From assembly GCA_012032555.1 (NCBI GenBank), contig JAAUSR010000019.1, positions 16,175 to 80,174 of the forward strand: DNA of 64,000 bases, written 5' to 3'. The notes beneath the pieces were generated by a model that saw only the letters and a list, made by a program, of their open reading frames with translations, did no database searches and was not told the origin of the DNA. The translations under genes and the position numbers were made by a program. This document shows positions 1 through 9,103 of the stretch, piece by piece (position 1 is the first letter of the stretch; each line of letters opens with the position of its first letter). This DNA is from Thioploca sp. (GTDB taxonomy: Bacteria; Pseudomonadota; Gammaproteobacteria; Beggiatoales; Beggiatoaceae).

Positions 1-2
1 CA

Positions 3-1094
3 ACCTTCATCAACCAACAAGCTCGTCAATTGTTTGGTAAGGGTATTGAACCACAAGTAACTGCAGCTAATTTTAATATGAGCTATCAAATGAAGCAGGC
101 GGGTAGTTCAGAATGGTACCCGTTAGAACAATTGCCGCTAATACGTGCTTTGCAGGGTCAAAAGAGTTGCGTAAACGATATTGAAATTCAACAAGCTGAC
201 CAAATCATCCCCATAGAGTCATGTGGAACACCAATATTTGATGAAAAACAACAGGTTGTTTATGCACTCAGTGTTTTTCAAGATATTACCGAGCGTCAAC
301 GGGCCGAAGCGAATAAAATTCGATTGGCACAAGAAGAAGCAGCAAAAGAAGCAGCTTGGCGTCATAGTGAGGAAATTGCGATTAAAAACGCCGATCTGAT
401 CAAACTAAATCAAGAGAAAAATGAATTTCTAGGTGTTGTAGCTCATGATTTAAAAAATCCTTTATCTGGTCTTAAAGGTTATGCCGAAGATATCCTTGAA
501 TCTTTTGATGAATTAACTAAAGAAGAAATCCTTGAATTAGTTAATCGAATTAAACAAGGCGCAATTCAAATGTTTAATTTAGTTGTTAATTTATTAGACG
601 TTAACGCGATTGAATCAGGAAAGTTAAATTTTAAGTTTGAAGCGGTAGATATTGCGCCTATCATGCAAGAAGTGATTAACAACTATCAAGAACAAACTAA
701 AGCTAAGAATATTAAGTTGCATTTGGAATTTCAAACCCCACTTTTAATTGCGTTAGTTGATAAAAGTACTAGTGAGGGCATTTTGGACAATCTGATTTCT
801 AATGCGATTAAGTATTCGCCATTCGATAAAAATATTTATATTCGCTTATATCAGCGTGATTCCTATATCCATAGTGAGATAAAAGATGAAGGTCCAGGAT
901 TAAGTGAAAACGACTTACTCAAGCTATTCGGCAAATTCACCCGATTAAGTTCTAAACCCACGGGCGGAGAACATTCTACTGGTTTAGGGTTATTTATTGT
1001 CAAAAAACTGGTAGAGGCGATGAAAGGCAAAGTATGGTGTGAAAGCCAACTCGGCCAAGGCTCAACTTTTATTGTGGAATTTCCAAAGCCTTAG
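3..1094 (+). CDS. PAS domain histidine kinase, C-terminal part (5' end outside the window)
   Basis: The reading frame is open from base 3, so the gene begins before the window; the TTG at base 30 is only an internal codon. The first part reads as the end of a PAS sensor domain closing with a typical 'VFQDITERQRAE' tail. A coiled-coil linker follows, then a HisKA dimerisation domain with the H-box 'VVAHDLKNPL', whose phospho-accepting His codon is at base 444. The HATPase domain has an N-box (DNLISNAIKYS), a G1 box (DEGPGL) and a G2 box (GLGLFIVKKL). The protein should autophosphorylate and pass phosphate to a response regulator. No receiver domain or regulator gene lies downstream, so any partner must be upstream or elsewhere. 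The kinase assignment is firm; the signal sensed is unknown. Confidence 0.93.
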   Translation, partial: TFINQQARQLFGKGIEPQVTAANFNMSYQMKQAGSSEWYPLEQLPLIRALQGQKSCVNDIEIQQADQIIPIESCGTPIFDEKQQVVYALSVFQDITERQRAEANKIRLAQEEAAKEAAWRHSEEIAIKNADLIKLNQEKNEFLGVVAHDLKNPLSGLKGYAEDILESFDELTKEEILELVNRIKQGAIQMFNLVVNLLDVNAIESGKLNFKFEAVDIAPIMQEVINNYQEQTKAKNIKLHLEFQTPLLIALVDKSTSEGILDNLISNAIKYSPFDKNIYIRLYQRDSYIHSEIKDEGPGLSENDLLKLFGKFTRLSSKPTGGEHSTGLGLFIVKKLVEAMKGKVWCESQLGQGSTFIVEFPKP

Positions 1095-1172
1095 AGATAA
1101 AAGTGACTACTAAAAAGATAGCACTAATGCTAAGCACTTTAATCAACTTATTATTCACTATTAGGAGCAAAT

Positions 1173-1448
1173 ATGAGTGAAATTACTGTCGAACATAACC
1201 CTTCTCCAGCAAAATTAGAAGTGATAGGGGTTTATGACTGGCCTATTTGGACTAAGGAAATATCCGAATTTCCATGGACTTATGAGAGTAATGAGACCTG
1301 CTATATTTTAGAAGGTAAAGTCACGGTGACACCCGACAGTGGTCAACCGGTCCAGTTGGGAGAAGGTGATCTAGTAACATTTCCCGCCGGCATGTCCTGT
1401 ACTTGGCAAATCAGTAGTACTATAAGAAAACACTACCAATTGAGTTAA
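1173..1448 (+). CDS. Small cupin-domain protein (cupin_3/EutQ-like)
   Basis: This 91-residue protein is a single cupin barrel. It shows 'CYILEGKVTVTPDSG' followed by 'VQLGEGDLVTFPAGMSCTW', the two strands typical of the DUF861/cupin_3 group. A good ribosome binding site (AGGAG at 1163-1167) sits 5 bases before the ATG. The classical metal-binding His residues are absent or replaced, which is usual in this group, so no enzymatic reaction can be assigned. It stands alone, 78 bases after the kinase gene and on the same strand, so co-transcription is possible but unproven. Confidence 0.85.
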   Translation: MSEITVEHNPSPAKLEVIGVYDWPIWTKEISEFPWTYESNETCYILEGKVTVTPDSGQPVQLGEGDLVTFPAGMSCTWQISSTIRKHYQLS

Positions 1449-1491
1449 ATAGAGTTATACCAAACTCCACGTCAGCCCTGTAGCCATGTAG

Positions 1492-1517
1492 GGTGCGTTA
1501 GCACAGCGTAACGCACC
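1492..1517. repeat. REP-like hairpin (GGTGCGTTA / TAACGCACC)
   Basis: There is a perfect 9-base inverted repeat at 1492-1500 and 1509-1517 with an 8-base loop, preceded by GTAG. It lies in the gap after the cupin gene. It is one of several 'GTAGGGTG...' palindromes in this window and could also act as a convergent terminator, although no T-run follows. Confidence 0.75.
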
Positions 1518-1610
1518 ACACCTTGTTATTGCGGCTTGTCATCCCACGCTTGTGTAAATAAACAACCGTGTCTCACCACGTTTGCAGTTGGAAAACTTAA
1601 ACCGGCGGTC

Positions 1611-1913
1611 TTATTCATCCCCTTCCGTCGGCTTATATTCAGCCACTAATTGCTGCTGAATAGGGACCGGTACGGGTTCGTAATGACTGAATTCCATCGT
1701 GAAAAAACCATGCCCCCCCGTGACAGATTTTAGTTCCGTTTGATAATTTCTCAGTTCACTTAAGGGAACTTCTGCTTTAACACAAACCATATTCGGTGGT
1801 CGAACATCTGTTCCTTGAATACGTCCGCGTTTGCTCGCCAAGTCACCGGTAATCGTTCCCATATTGTCATCGGGTACCGTAATTTCTGCTTTAACAATCG
1901 GTTCTAACACCAT
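1611..1913 (-). CDS. EF-G-like GTPase, C-terminal part (domain V), frameshifted
   Basis: This is the last piece of an elongation-factor-G-like gene that runs from 3657 down to 1611. It carries the EF-G domain V pattern: 'LEPIVKAEITVPDDNMGTI', then 'GDLASKRGRIQG', and ends with the '...GFFTMEFSHYEPVP' strand. The frame stays open upstream of the listed ATG to about base 1943. Adding one A to the A-run at 1939-1943 (a T on the coding strand) joins it to the middle piece and restores 'KKAFLDAISKAKPMVLEP', the expected continuous EF-G sequence. The break is therefore a single-base deletion in a homopolymer. Confidence 0.85.
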   Translation of the reverse strand: MVLEPIVKAEITVPDDNMGTITGDLASKRGRIQGTDVRPPNMVCVKAEVPLSELRNYQTELKSVTGGHGFFTMEFSHYEPVPVPIQQQLVAEYKPTEGDE

Positions 1914-1936
1914 CGGTTTGGCTTTACTAATGGCAT

Positions 1937-2548
1937 CTAAAAAGCTTTTTTACCAGCGGCGATAAAAGCAATTTCTTTGGAATCAACGGAGTGGTACTTG
2001 CCATCGTAAACAGTCACTTTAATATCTTGTAAAGGATAACCGGCAATCGCTCCGAAATCTAAAACTTGCTGAATCCCTTTTTGAATTGCCGGGACATAAA
2101 CAGCAGGAATAACGCCACCCACAATGGCATTAACAAATTCAAAGCCAGTACCACGTGGTAGCGGTTCCACCCGTAAAAATACTTCTCCAAATTGTCCAGC
2201 ACCCCCAGTTTGTTTTTTATGGCGATGATGTCCCTCAGCTAAGAGGCTAATCGTTTCCCGATAAGGAATTTTTGGCGGTTGCGTGTCAACTTCGACGTTA
2301 TACTGCTTAAGCATCCGCTCTAAAGTGATCCGTAAATGGAATTCACCTAAGCCACGAAGTACTGTTTGATTAAGTGAAGCATTATGTTCCAAAATCAAAC
2401 AGGGATCTTCTGCCGCTAATTTTTGTAAAGTTAAACCGATTTTTTGTTCATCACCTTGACGTTTAGTGGCTACGGCTAAGCCGTACATCGGTGCTGGAAA
2501 ATCCAGCGGTTTAATATGAATCTGATCTTCATCATGAGAATCATGCAT
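1937..2548 (-). CDS. EF-G-like GTPase, middle part (domains II end to IV), frameshifted
   Basis: This is the second fragment of the broken EF-G-like gene. It begins in the conserved 'HDSHDEDQIHIKPLDFP' stretch and covers domain III ('LQKLAAEDPCL', 'GLGEFHLRITLERM') and domain IV ('GGAGQFGEVFLRVEPL', 'NAIVGGVIPAVYVPAIQKGI'). A one-base deletion near 2547 separates it from the N-terminal part: restoring one T on the coding strand gives 'DAVLHDSHDED', as expected. Its 3' end is the second frameshift at 1939-1943. The sequence between the breaks is well conserved with no internal stops, which argues against long-standing decay. Confidence 0.85.
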   Translation of the reverse strand: MHDSHDEDQIHIKPLDFPAPMYGLAVATKRQGDEQKIGLTLQKLAAEDPCLILEHNASLNQTVLRGLGEFHLRITLERMLKQYNVEVDTQPPKIPYRETISLLAEGHHRHKKQTGGAGQFGEVFLRVEPLPRGTGFEFVNAIVGGVIPAVYVPAIQKGIQQVLDFGAIAGYPLQDIKVTVYDGKYHSVDSKEIAFIAAGKKAF

Positions 2549-3657
2549 ACCGCATCAAAATAAATAGCATCAACCTTAGCAATCGCACAGATATCACCCG
2601 GAATACCTTGATCAGTTTCTAGTTGTTGTTTACCTTGCAATTTAAATAAATGGCCTACTTTAAACGGTTTACGAGCATCACCCACATACAATTGACTTTC
2701 TTTGGTTACAACGCCTTGATGGACGCGAAATACGCCTAATTTACCCACAAAAGGATCAGCGGTGATTCTAAAAACGTGAGCAATGACATGTTGATTAGGA
2801 TCTGGCTCTGCCGTAAATGAGGTAGCGTTAGTACCCTCTCCCTTTAGAAATGGACGCGGATTTCCTTCTAAAGGGCTAGGCATCAATCGAGTGAAAATCT
2901 CCAATAATTCACGGATACCAGCACCAGTACGCGCTGAAACGAAGCAGATAGGAATTAAATGTCCTTCTCGTAAAGCGATTTCAAAGGGTTCATGAAGTTG
3001 TTCTGGTGCCAATTCTTCCCCTTGTTCCAGATAAAGTTCCATTAATTTTTCGTCAACTTCAACAACTTGATCAATAATTTGGGTGTGAGCAGCGGCGACT
3101 GAACCCAAATCAGATTCTCCTTGGGGGTTGAAGAAGCAATCAACAACTCGATTGCCATTATCAGCGGGGAGGTTAATAGGTAGACATTCATCACCAAAGG
3201 AAGTTTTGATATCCGCTATTAATTGAAGTAAATTCAGTTCGGGGATATCAATCTTATTGATAATAATCATTCGACACAGCTTTTGTTGTGCTGCGCGTTC
3301 CAGCATTCGGCGAGTAACCAATTCAATACCCGCTGCGGCATTGATGACTACAGCGGCGGTTTCTACTGCAACCAGTGTACTGAGGGAAAGCCCCATTAAA
3401 TCAGGATAACCTGGGGTATCAATAAGATTAATATGCTTACCGGCTTGGTCGATGCTGACAATAGCAGCGCTGAGCGAATGCTGATACTCTTTTTCGAGTG
3501 GATCAGAATCACAGACGGTATTGCCACTTTCTACTTTACCAGGAGAACTAATCGTACCGGCTTGATGTAATAAGGCTTCAACTAGTGTCGTTTTCCCAGA
3601 GCCATTTTGACCAACCAGAGCAATATTGCAGATATTTTCAGTTGTATAGTGAGGCAT
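2476..3657 (-). CDS. EF-G-like translational GTPase, N-terminal GTPase part, frameshifted
   Basis: The N-terminal portion holds the G domain of an EF-G-like factor (the FusA2/EF-G-II-like type found beside the canonical fusA). It has a P-loop 'GQNGSGKTT' near residue 16, the G3 motif 'DTPGYPD' near residue 80, and the G4 motif 'NKID' near residue 134. A domain II beta-barrel follows. After about residue 370 the frame is wrong, and the last 20 or so residues are artefactual. The protein would be about 680 aa if the two single-base deletions (near 2547 and 1939-1943) were repaired. No rpsL/rpsG/tuf genes are nearby, so this is not the canonical fusA locus. Its role is probably accessory to translation; the exact function is unknown. 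Confidence 0.88.
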   Translation of the reverse strand: MPHYTTENICNIALVGQNGSGKTTLVEALLHQAGTISSPGKVESGNTVCDSDPLEKEYQHSLSAAIVSIDQAGKHINLIDTPGYPDLMGLSLSTLVAVETAAVVINAAAGIELVTRRMLERAAQQKLCRMIIINKIDIPELNLLQLIADIKTSFGDECLPINLPADNGNRVVDCFFNPQGESDLGSVAAAHTQIIDQVVEVDEKLMELYLEQGEELAPEQLHEPFEIALREGHLIPICFVSARTGAGIRELLEIFTRLMPSPLEGNPRPFLKGEGTNATSFTAEPDPNQHVIAHVFRITADPFVGKLGVFRVHQGVVTKESQLYVGDARKPFKVGHLFKLQGKQQLETDQGIPGDICAIAKVDAIYFDAVCMILMMKIRFILNRWIFQHRCTA

Positions 3658-4066
3658 ATTATTCTTCTAATCCGTTGTGGTTGAAAGGAATCCATACCCG
3701 TTATGAAGATTACAACCTCATTTAAGTATCAAGGTTATAATTCCGTTACAATTAAATACCTTAACAGAATCAGGACTCTCTGAGAAGATGCTGCGCACGT
3801 TTTATCGTTAACTTATCGATTAATCAATAGATTAAAACATAAAATTTCATTAACAGTTTGCTAATTAACCCGTAAATAAGCGAGATCATGGTATAATTTA
3901 TTAAAAAAACAATAAATTAACGATAGTAGAACCACTTGAAAACGATATATTTGAAGTTGTAAGCGGGTGTTATTTTTTCACAGTCAATTTGCTTGAATGC
4001 CGGTTGATTGGACTTATTGATCTATTAAAAATAGCCTTTTTTACTGTTAAACAACAAGCCGAGTAG

Positions 4067-4083
4067 GGTGTGCATCGCACACC
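4067..4083. repeat. Short REP-like palindrome
   Basis: The sequence GGTGTGC-ATC-GCACACC is a perfect 7-base stem with a 3-base loop, preceded by GTAG. It lies in the 484-base gap between the EF-G-like gene and the DUF29 gene. The rest of this gap (3658-4141) is AT-rich with no recognisable gene. Promoters for the two divergent genes should lie here, but I could not fix their boxes. Confidence 0.6.
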
Positions 4084-4141
4084 AACTATTGCCATCATTC
4101 ATTTTCAAGGTGGGCTTGGCGGATTGACATGGTGAACCATT

Positions 4142-4593
4142 ATGAATAAAGTTTTTGATTATTATGAAACCGATTTCTATTCTTGGGCACAACATAACGC
4201 GCAATTACTAAAAGAAGGTAAATTTTCAGAACTGGATGTCAAGCATCTCATCGAGGAATTAGAGGATATGAGAAAAAGCGATAGGCAGGAGGTAGAAAGT
4301 CGTCTCGCTGTTTTAATTGGACACCTGCTGAAATGGGAGTATCAATCTAACCAACGCAGTAGTAGTTGGCAAGCTTCAATCAATGAACAGCGAATGAGAA
4401 TAGCCAGAAAAATCCCAGCTTAAAACCCTATTTACCTGAAGCTATAGCCGATGCCTACCTTGATGCCGTAGAACTAGCCAGCGATGATACTGGCTTGCCT
4501 AAATCAACTTTTCCTCAAATTTGTCCTTACTTACCAGAGCAACTTCTAGAAAAAAGCTTTTTACCAGGAATCCATGAGAATGATTGGAGTTAG
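4142..4593 (+). CDS. DUF29 domain protein, disrupted by one frameshift
   Basis: The first 90 residues show the DUF29 start ('YYETDFYSWAQHNAQLLKEGKF', 'HLIEELEDMRKS'). The frame then closes with a stop at 4421-4423. Adding one A to the A5 run at 4408-4412 opens the second half ('NPSLKPYLPEAIADAY', 'LASDDTGLPKSTFPQICPY') to a stop at 4591-4593. The restored length of about 150 aa is normal for DUF29. The family has no known biochemical role and is abundant in cyanobacteria and large sulfur bacteria. It stands alone here. The break is probably a sequencing error. Confidence 0.85.
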
Positions 4594-4646
4594 AGGCCAA
4601 GCTAATTAGGGTATGCACTGCACCAAAGCCATTAGTTAAGCAACGA

Positions 4647-4681
4647 GTAGCCTGGATTTCGCTATGCTTCATCCAGGCTAC
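4647..4681. repeat. REP-like inverted repeat (GTAGCCTGGAT)
   Basis: Perfect 11-base arms at 4647-4657 and 4671-4681 flank a 13-base loop. It belongs to the same general class of GTAG-flanked palindromes as those at 1492, 10379, 10614 and 26696. It lies just after the DUF29 gene. Confidence 0.75.
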
Positions 4682-4793
4682 ACTCGCTTGCCACCAATCG
4701 GTTTTTATGGAATTTTCTGCGGTGCTCTTAATTCGCATTCAAGCTAATTTGTCGGCGTCATTTTTGACAAAATCCATTTTCATGATATTCAAA

Positions 4794-4970
4794 ATATCAG
4801 CCGCTGAATTTGACACAAGCATCAAATTGGATTTTTTCAACCCCAAATGAATTTGATACTGGATATTCAAATAGTTAAATAATACAAGTATAAATAATAC
4901 TAGATATCAGCCGCTAAATTTGACATAAGCATCAAATTAGATTTTGTCAACCTCAAATGAATTTGATACA
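4794..4970. repeat. Imperfect direct repeat upstream of the first giant surface-protein gene
   Basis: A unit of about 67 bases beginning 'ATATCAGCCGCT' occurs at 4794-4860 and again at 4904-4970, with a period of 110 bases. Both copies contain several AT-rich half-sites of the form TCAAAT / ATTTGA, and related TTTTTGACA/TGTCAAATT motifs flank them. The second copy ends 143 bases before the start of the gene at 5114. The repeats may be a multi-site operator or simply a duplicated non-coding segment. I see nothing coding in 4594-5113. Confidence 0.65.
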
Positions 4971-5113
4971 GGTGTCAAATTGGCACGAAAAAAAGTCTTT
5001 ACCAGTTGGACAATTTAGTAAACGACAAATCGTGTTTTTTGAACAATAATAATTAATATTCATTCCACGAAAAGTGGATAAAAATATTTATTGGAGATCT
5101 TTAGGAGTTATTT

Positions 5114-8100
5114 ATGAATTTAATGACCAGTAAACTTCAAGTGCGACCTAATAAAATTCTCAGTTTAGCAATAACCAGTGTTTTAGTTACTAGCACGAAC
5201 TTATCCTTTGCGGGTAAGCTCGACATTGAATATGTAGATGCCAATTGTGTTAAAAAATCGGGACCAGCTACGCTAGCCAGTGAACTATTTTTATCCGATG
5301 ATCCAGTTATACCCATCACAACAAGCACCTGTCCGCCTACTCCGGATGATCTTGATAACAATGGGATGAATGGTCCGGCAGTAGAGGGTACTTACAACGA
5401 CAAATGGTGGTATGCAAAATATACCTTTGCCACGAATAGAGCGGAGCCATTTCTAGCTCAATTCTCCTTCGATAAAGGTGCGCAATTTGGAAAGAACGTT
5501 GTTTTTTCTCAAGGATCCGGCAAGGAGTTGGATTTTGTTGCTCACCCCAGTCACAGTCACAGTTTTGTAAGTATGAGTAGTGGAGCAAGTGGTGGATTAG
5601 CCGGAGATAGCCAAGTCACTTTTTACATTACACCTTCAGATAGTTTTATTGCGAGCTATGATACCTTATTTTTACGGTTCAATCTGAAAAACTTAGGGAT
5701 CTTAAAAACACCGGGTGAAGAAGTAAAATTAACGGCAGAAGTTTTTGCTAGCCCCAATGAAAGTAACTCGTTTGATGGTGGTCCGGTCACCGAATCAGTA
5801 GTGACTTCCACTAGAGCTACCCCAGTGGTTATTGATCCTACCACTGGAACAGTGCAAATCGATCCGGCTACAGAATGTACAACCTTTACGGGGAATGGTT
5901 CTGCCTTCATCGACTCAACTAGAGTCAAATTGGGTTCAATATCTATTCAGAATACTTCAAATGTCCTCAACGCTAACCTGAGTGAGTGGAAATTTGATCC
6001 AGATACCATTTCTATTCTCTCACCCAATCCAGGAATTCTCACCATAACCGACGGTGTTTTTTCAGCTTCAGCTACCTCTCCAGGAAAAGTATTTCTGGAT
6101 TTAGATAAGGATGGAAGTTTTACTCTTGGGACTGATATTCTAGCGGCAGATATAAGTAGTAGTGTGGCCGAATGGTATTTGACCTCTGACGATCTGAAGA
6201 AGCTTTATACTTCTGGAACTGACATTATAATTGAAACTGATGGTCAGACTCTTATTCAGGGACAATCGGTTCCTGCCAATGCTAGCCTTAAGATAAATTA
6301 TTTCCAAGGTGACCCAGATACATTTTCACAGCAGTTAATTCAGATAGGCAATTGTACTCCTTCTACTCCACCACCACCGGCACAACCTTTACCCTCTACT
6401 ATGAATATTACCATTAATTTTAGTGGAACCGGTCACGGTCGTGTTACCACCGATCCCCCTGGAATCGATTGTGAAAGTAGCCAATTAAAGTGTTCCAATC
6501 TTTTTGATACTGCCACTTGGATCAAAATGATTGCTGAACCCGCAGCCGATTCTAAACTCGTTGGCTGGTACGGTTACCAGAGCGACTGTGAAGATGGTGA
6601 AGTATTTACGAGCGGTTCTCGTAATTGTACAGCGTATTTTACATTATTACCTCAACAATTGACTGTCAATGTCACTGGTCAGGGAAGCGTGAGTAGTAAT
6701 CCAGTCGGTCTAACGTGTGACAACCAGTGTAGTTATGAATTCAAAGGTGGTGAAAAGGTGACGTTGACAGCTACACCAAAGCCTAATTGGCAATTTGAAA
6801 AATGGCAAGGCGATTGTGATCAAACTGGTCAAGTGGTTATGGATGATGAAAAACAGTGTGAAGCCGTTTTTGCAAAAGTTCCTTGCTTAATCGATCCTCA
6901 ACAACAGTGGAGTTATTTCTATCCACCATCACCCAACTTTGGTACTATTCTTGTTAATGATTCCATCGCTTTACATCAAACAGTCTGGTTTCAAACTAAC
7001 CAGCAATGTGGTGGACCATTATCTATAGACAAAATTGAAGTGACCGGCAACGATGCCGCAGAATTCAAAATTGAAAATGTACAATGTTATCACTACAATT
7101 ACTATCATCCCTATTCCTCCTCTTACTGTCATTTTAACACCGTCTTTCAACCGACTACTGCCGGAGACAAACAAGCCCAGTTAACCTTCAAACTATTAAA
7201 TTATGAAGAATTACCTATGCCCACCGTCGCTTTGCAAGCTAAAGCAGTTGACACGGGACAAGCGCAATTAGAATTCACCCCCACTGAACATGACTTCGGT
7301 ACCGTTTTTATTGGACGCGGTTCACCTCAACCACAAAGTTTTACTCTTAAAAACACTGGAGAAATCAGCCTGAACATAGGTAATGTGACACTTGCTGGCG
7401 ACAACGCCGCTGATTTCTCCTTGGAAAGCTGGTCATGTAACTCTATTGGCATTCTCCATCCTGATGCTCAATGTTATATTAATGCCTGGTTTAGGGCCAC
7501 TAATGTTGGTCAAAAACAAGCGCGCGTAACTGTCGCTGCAGGTAATATAAATGCTGAAGCACTTTTAAAAGGTATCTCTGAAGAACCCAAAGATTGTAGC
7601 GATGCCAACATTACCATCGAATCAGTACAAAGTGGACGTTGGGATGCCGCCAGCACCTGGTCAACTGCAACCATCCCAACCGCAACCGATGTCGTGCGCA
7701 TTAACAATGGACATACCATTACCGGTCAGGAACTCGCCCAAATCAAAACCCTCTGCGTTCAAACCGGTGCAACCCTAGAAAGCCAAGATGACCAAGGTAC
7801 GGCTTTAGAAATCCAAGCCACCGACTATCTCGAAAATAAAGGCCTTATCCGTGGCAAAGACGGTAGACCAGAAAACCAAACCGCTTGCACGCCAGAACAA
7901 CTCGGCACCGAAGGCTGCGCTCAACCCGGCGCCAGTGTCCTCTTCAAGGTCGGAACCGGCTTTGACAAATACGGCAAAATGGGCGATTGGTGGTGGTATG
8001 GCTCTGGTGGACCGATTCTCAATACTGGAGAAATCATTGCTGGCAAAGGTGGTGATGGTTACCAATACGGCGCACCCGGGGGTGATGCCATCGTTCTCGG

Positions 8101-9103
8101 TCGTAACACTACTAACACCAACCGCATTCAAGCCGGTGATGGCGGTAATAACCTCGGCAATGGAACCGGTGCCGGCGGTCGTGGCGGACTAACACAAATC
8201 TGGGGTAAACTCGGTGGACCGGGTCACCTTTATGTTCAAAATGGTGCTCAAGCGCTAGCCGGCAACGGTGGCAATTGTAATCGTAGCGGTCAACAAACCA
8301 GCGGTAATGGCGGCAATCTCTGGCTAGTATCCTTGCCAGATGTTCACATCGAAGGTGGTATTACCAAAGCTGGTCGTGGTGGTCAAGGATGCGCTATCCA
8401 CGGTCAAGATGGGTTTGTTCAAATCGAACCAAACGTCATCTCCCTCGCCGGCGCCGCTACCCAAGTCAGCGGAGGTGACATCGCCATTTACGGTGGCCCT
8501 GACTGGACTCTGGATTTAAGCAACCTCAGCGGCACCGTCATCGAAGCCAGCGGCACTCTCACCTTAGCTGTCGGTAAAGGCGGATTGATTGATTTCAGGA
8601 ACAGCACAGGTCAGGTCTTAACCGCCAAAGAGGTTCAAATCTTCACTGATAACCTCCTTATCAATTCTGGTAAAAAAATATCCGATTACATCGCCGCAGA
8701 GAATATTGTGATCGGTCCGAGTAAGATTTTGCGTAACGTTTCGCTTACTGTTGCTAGCAAATTATTTGGTAATCCTGGAGAACTTTTATCGATTCCGTTA
8801 ATCATCGCCAATAATGGTCCAGAAGACGATCAGTACACTGTTACTGCCACTGATTTCGCCGGCAATATTCTAAGCCAATTAGCCGCTGTCGAAGTCAAAA
8901 AATTAGATACGGTTAATCTAGCTATCGATATCACCATTCCAACCAGTAATAAAGTGATATTCACTGCCGTGTCACAAGCTGACAAGGAAGTATCTTCAAG
9001 CAGTGAAGTCATTTTAACGACTATGCCAGTCATGTCTGGTAATGGTAATCAAGTTATATCAATGATAGTCAACCGGAAACTAGTGGTAATCAACCTACAC
9101 TAG
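5114..9103 (+). CDS. Giant exported surface protein, N-terminal 1300 residues (frameshifted; continues at 9049-10230)
   Basis: A signal peptide (cleavage after 'NLSFA' near residue 33) follows a good RBS (AGGAG at 5103-5107). Domains in order: a long beta-rich region to about residue 425; two InlB-B-type repeats with paired Cys ('GTGHGRVTTDPPGIDC', 'GQGSVSSNPVGLTC', each closing in a 'W.G.C...C.A.F' pattern) at about 430-590; two ASH/choice-of-anchor-D-like domains ('FGTILVNDS', 'HDFGTVFIGRGSPQPQSF') at about 600-830; a G8-like stretch ('SGRWDAASTWSTATIP') near 840; and a glycine-rich region at about 950-1110. The true frame is lost at 9061-9062, where AA probably stands for AAA, so the last 14 residues are artefactual. 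Likely a cell-surface or released adhesin-like protein; no enzyme signature was seen. Confidence 0.88.
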   Translation: MNLMTSKLQVRPNKILSLAITSVLVTSTNLSFAGKLDIEYVDANCVKKSGPATLASELFLSDDPVIPITTSTCPPTPDDLDNNGMNGPAVEGTYNDKWWYAKYTFATNRAEPFLAQFSFDKGAQFGKNVVFSQGSGKELDFVAHPSHSHSFVSMSSGASGGLAGDSQVTFYITPSDSFIASYDTLFLRFNLKNLGILKTPGEEVKLTAEVFASPNESNSFDGGPVTESVVTSTRATPVVIDPTTGTVQIDPATECTTFTGNGSAFIDSTRVKLGSISIQNTSNVLNANLSEWKFDPDTISILSPNPGILTITDGVFSASATSPGKVFLDLDKDGSFTLGTDILAADISSSVAEWYLTSDDLKKLYTSGTDIIIETDGQTLIQGQSVPANASLKINYFQGDPDTFSQQLIQIGNCTPSTPPPPAQPLPSTMNITINFSGTGHGRVTTDPPGIDCESSQLKCSNLFDTATWIKMIAEPAADSKLVGWYGYQSDCEDGEVFTSGSRNCTAYFTLLPQQLTVNVTGQGSVSSNPVGLTCDNQCSYEFKGGEKVTLTATPKPNWQFEKWQGDCDQTGQVVMDDEKQCEAVFAKVPCLIDPQQQWSYFYPPSPNFGTILVNDSIALHQTVWFQTNQQCGGPLSIDKIEVTGNDAAEFKIENVQCYHYNYYHPYSSSYCHFNTVFQPTTAGDKQAQLTFKLLNYEELPMPTVALQAKAVDTGQAQLEFTPTEHDFGTVFIGRGSPQPQSFTLKNTGEISLNIGNVTLAGDNAADFSLESWSCNSIGILHPDAQCYINAWFRATNVGQKQARVTVAAGNINAEALLKGISEEPKDCSDANITIESVQSGRWDAASTWSTATIPTATDVVRINNGHTITGQELAQIKTLCVQTGATLESQDDQGTALEIQATDYLENKGLIRGKDGRPENQTACTPEQLGTEGCAQPGASVLFKVGTGFDKYGKMGDWWWYGSGGPILNTGEIIAGKGGDGYQYGAPGGDAIVLGRNTTNTNRIQAGDGGNNLGNGTGAGGRGGLTQIWGKLGGPGHLYVQNGAQALAGNGGNCNRSGQQTSGNGGNLWLVSLPDVHIEGGITKAGRGGQGCAIHGQDGFVQIEPNVISLAGAATQVSGGDIAIYGGPDWTLDLSNLSGTVIEASGTLTLAVGKGGLIDFRNSTGQVLTAKEVQIFTDNLLINSGKKISDYIAAENIVIGPSKILRNVSLTVASKLFGNPGELLSIPLIIANNGPEDDQYTVTATDFAGNILSQLAAVEVKKLDTVNLAIDITIPTSNKVIFTAVSQADKEVSSSSEVILTTMPVMSGNGNQVISMIVNRKLVVINLH

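Noticed and set aside
2476..2560. Programmed ribosomal frameshift in the EF-G-like gene
   Set aside because: There is no slippery heptamer with a downstream structure at the junction, a second independent break lies at 1939-1943, and four other genes here show the same kind of one-base loss. Sequencing error or mutation is simpler.
7805..8192. Overlapping frames on both strands inside the first giant gene (up to 113 aa)
   Set aside because: They arise from the GC-rich, glycine-rich block of the real gene, which lowers stop-codon frequency in all frames.
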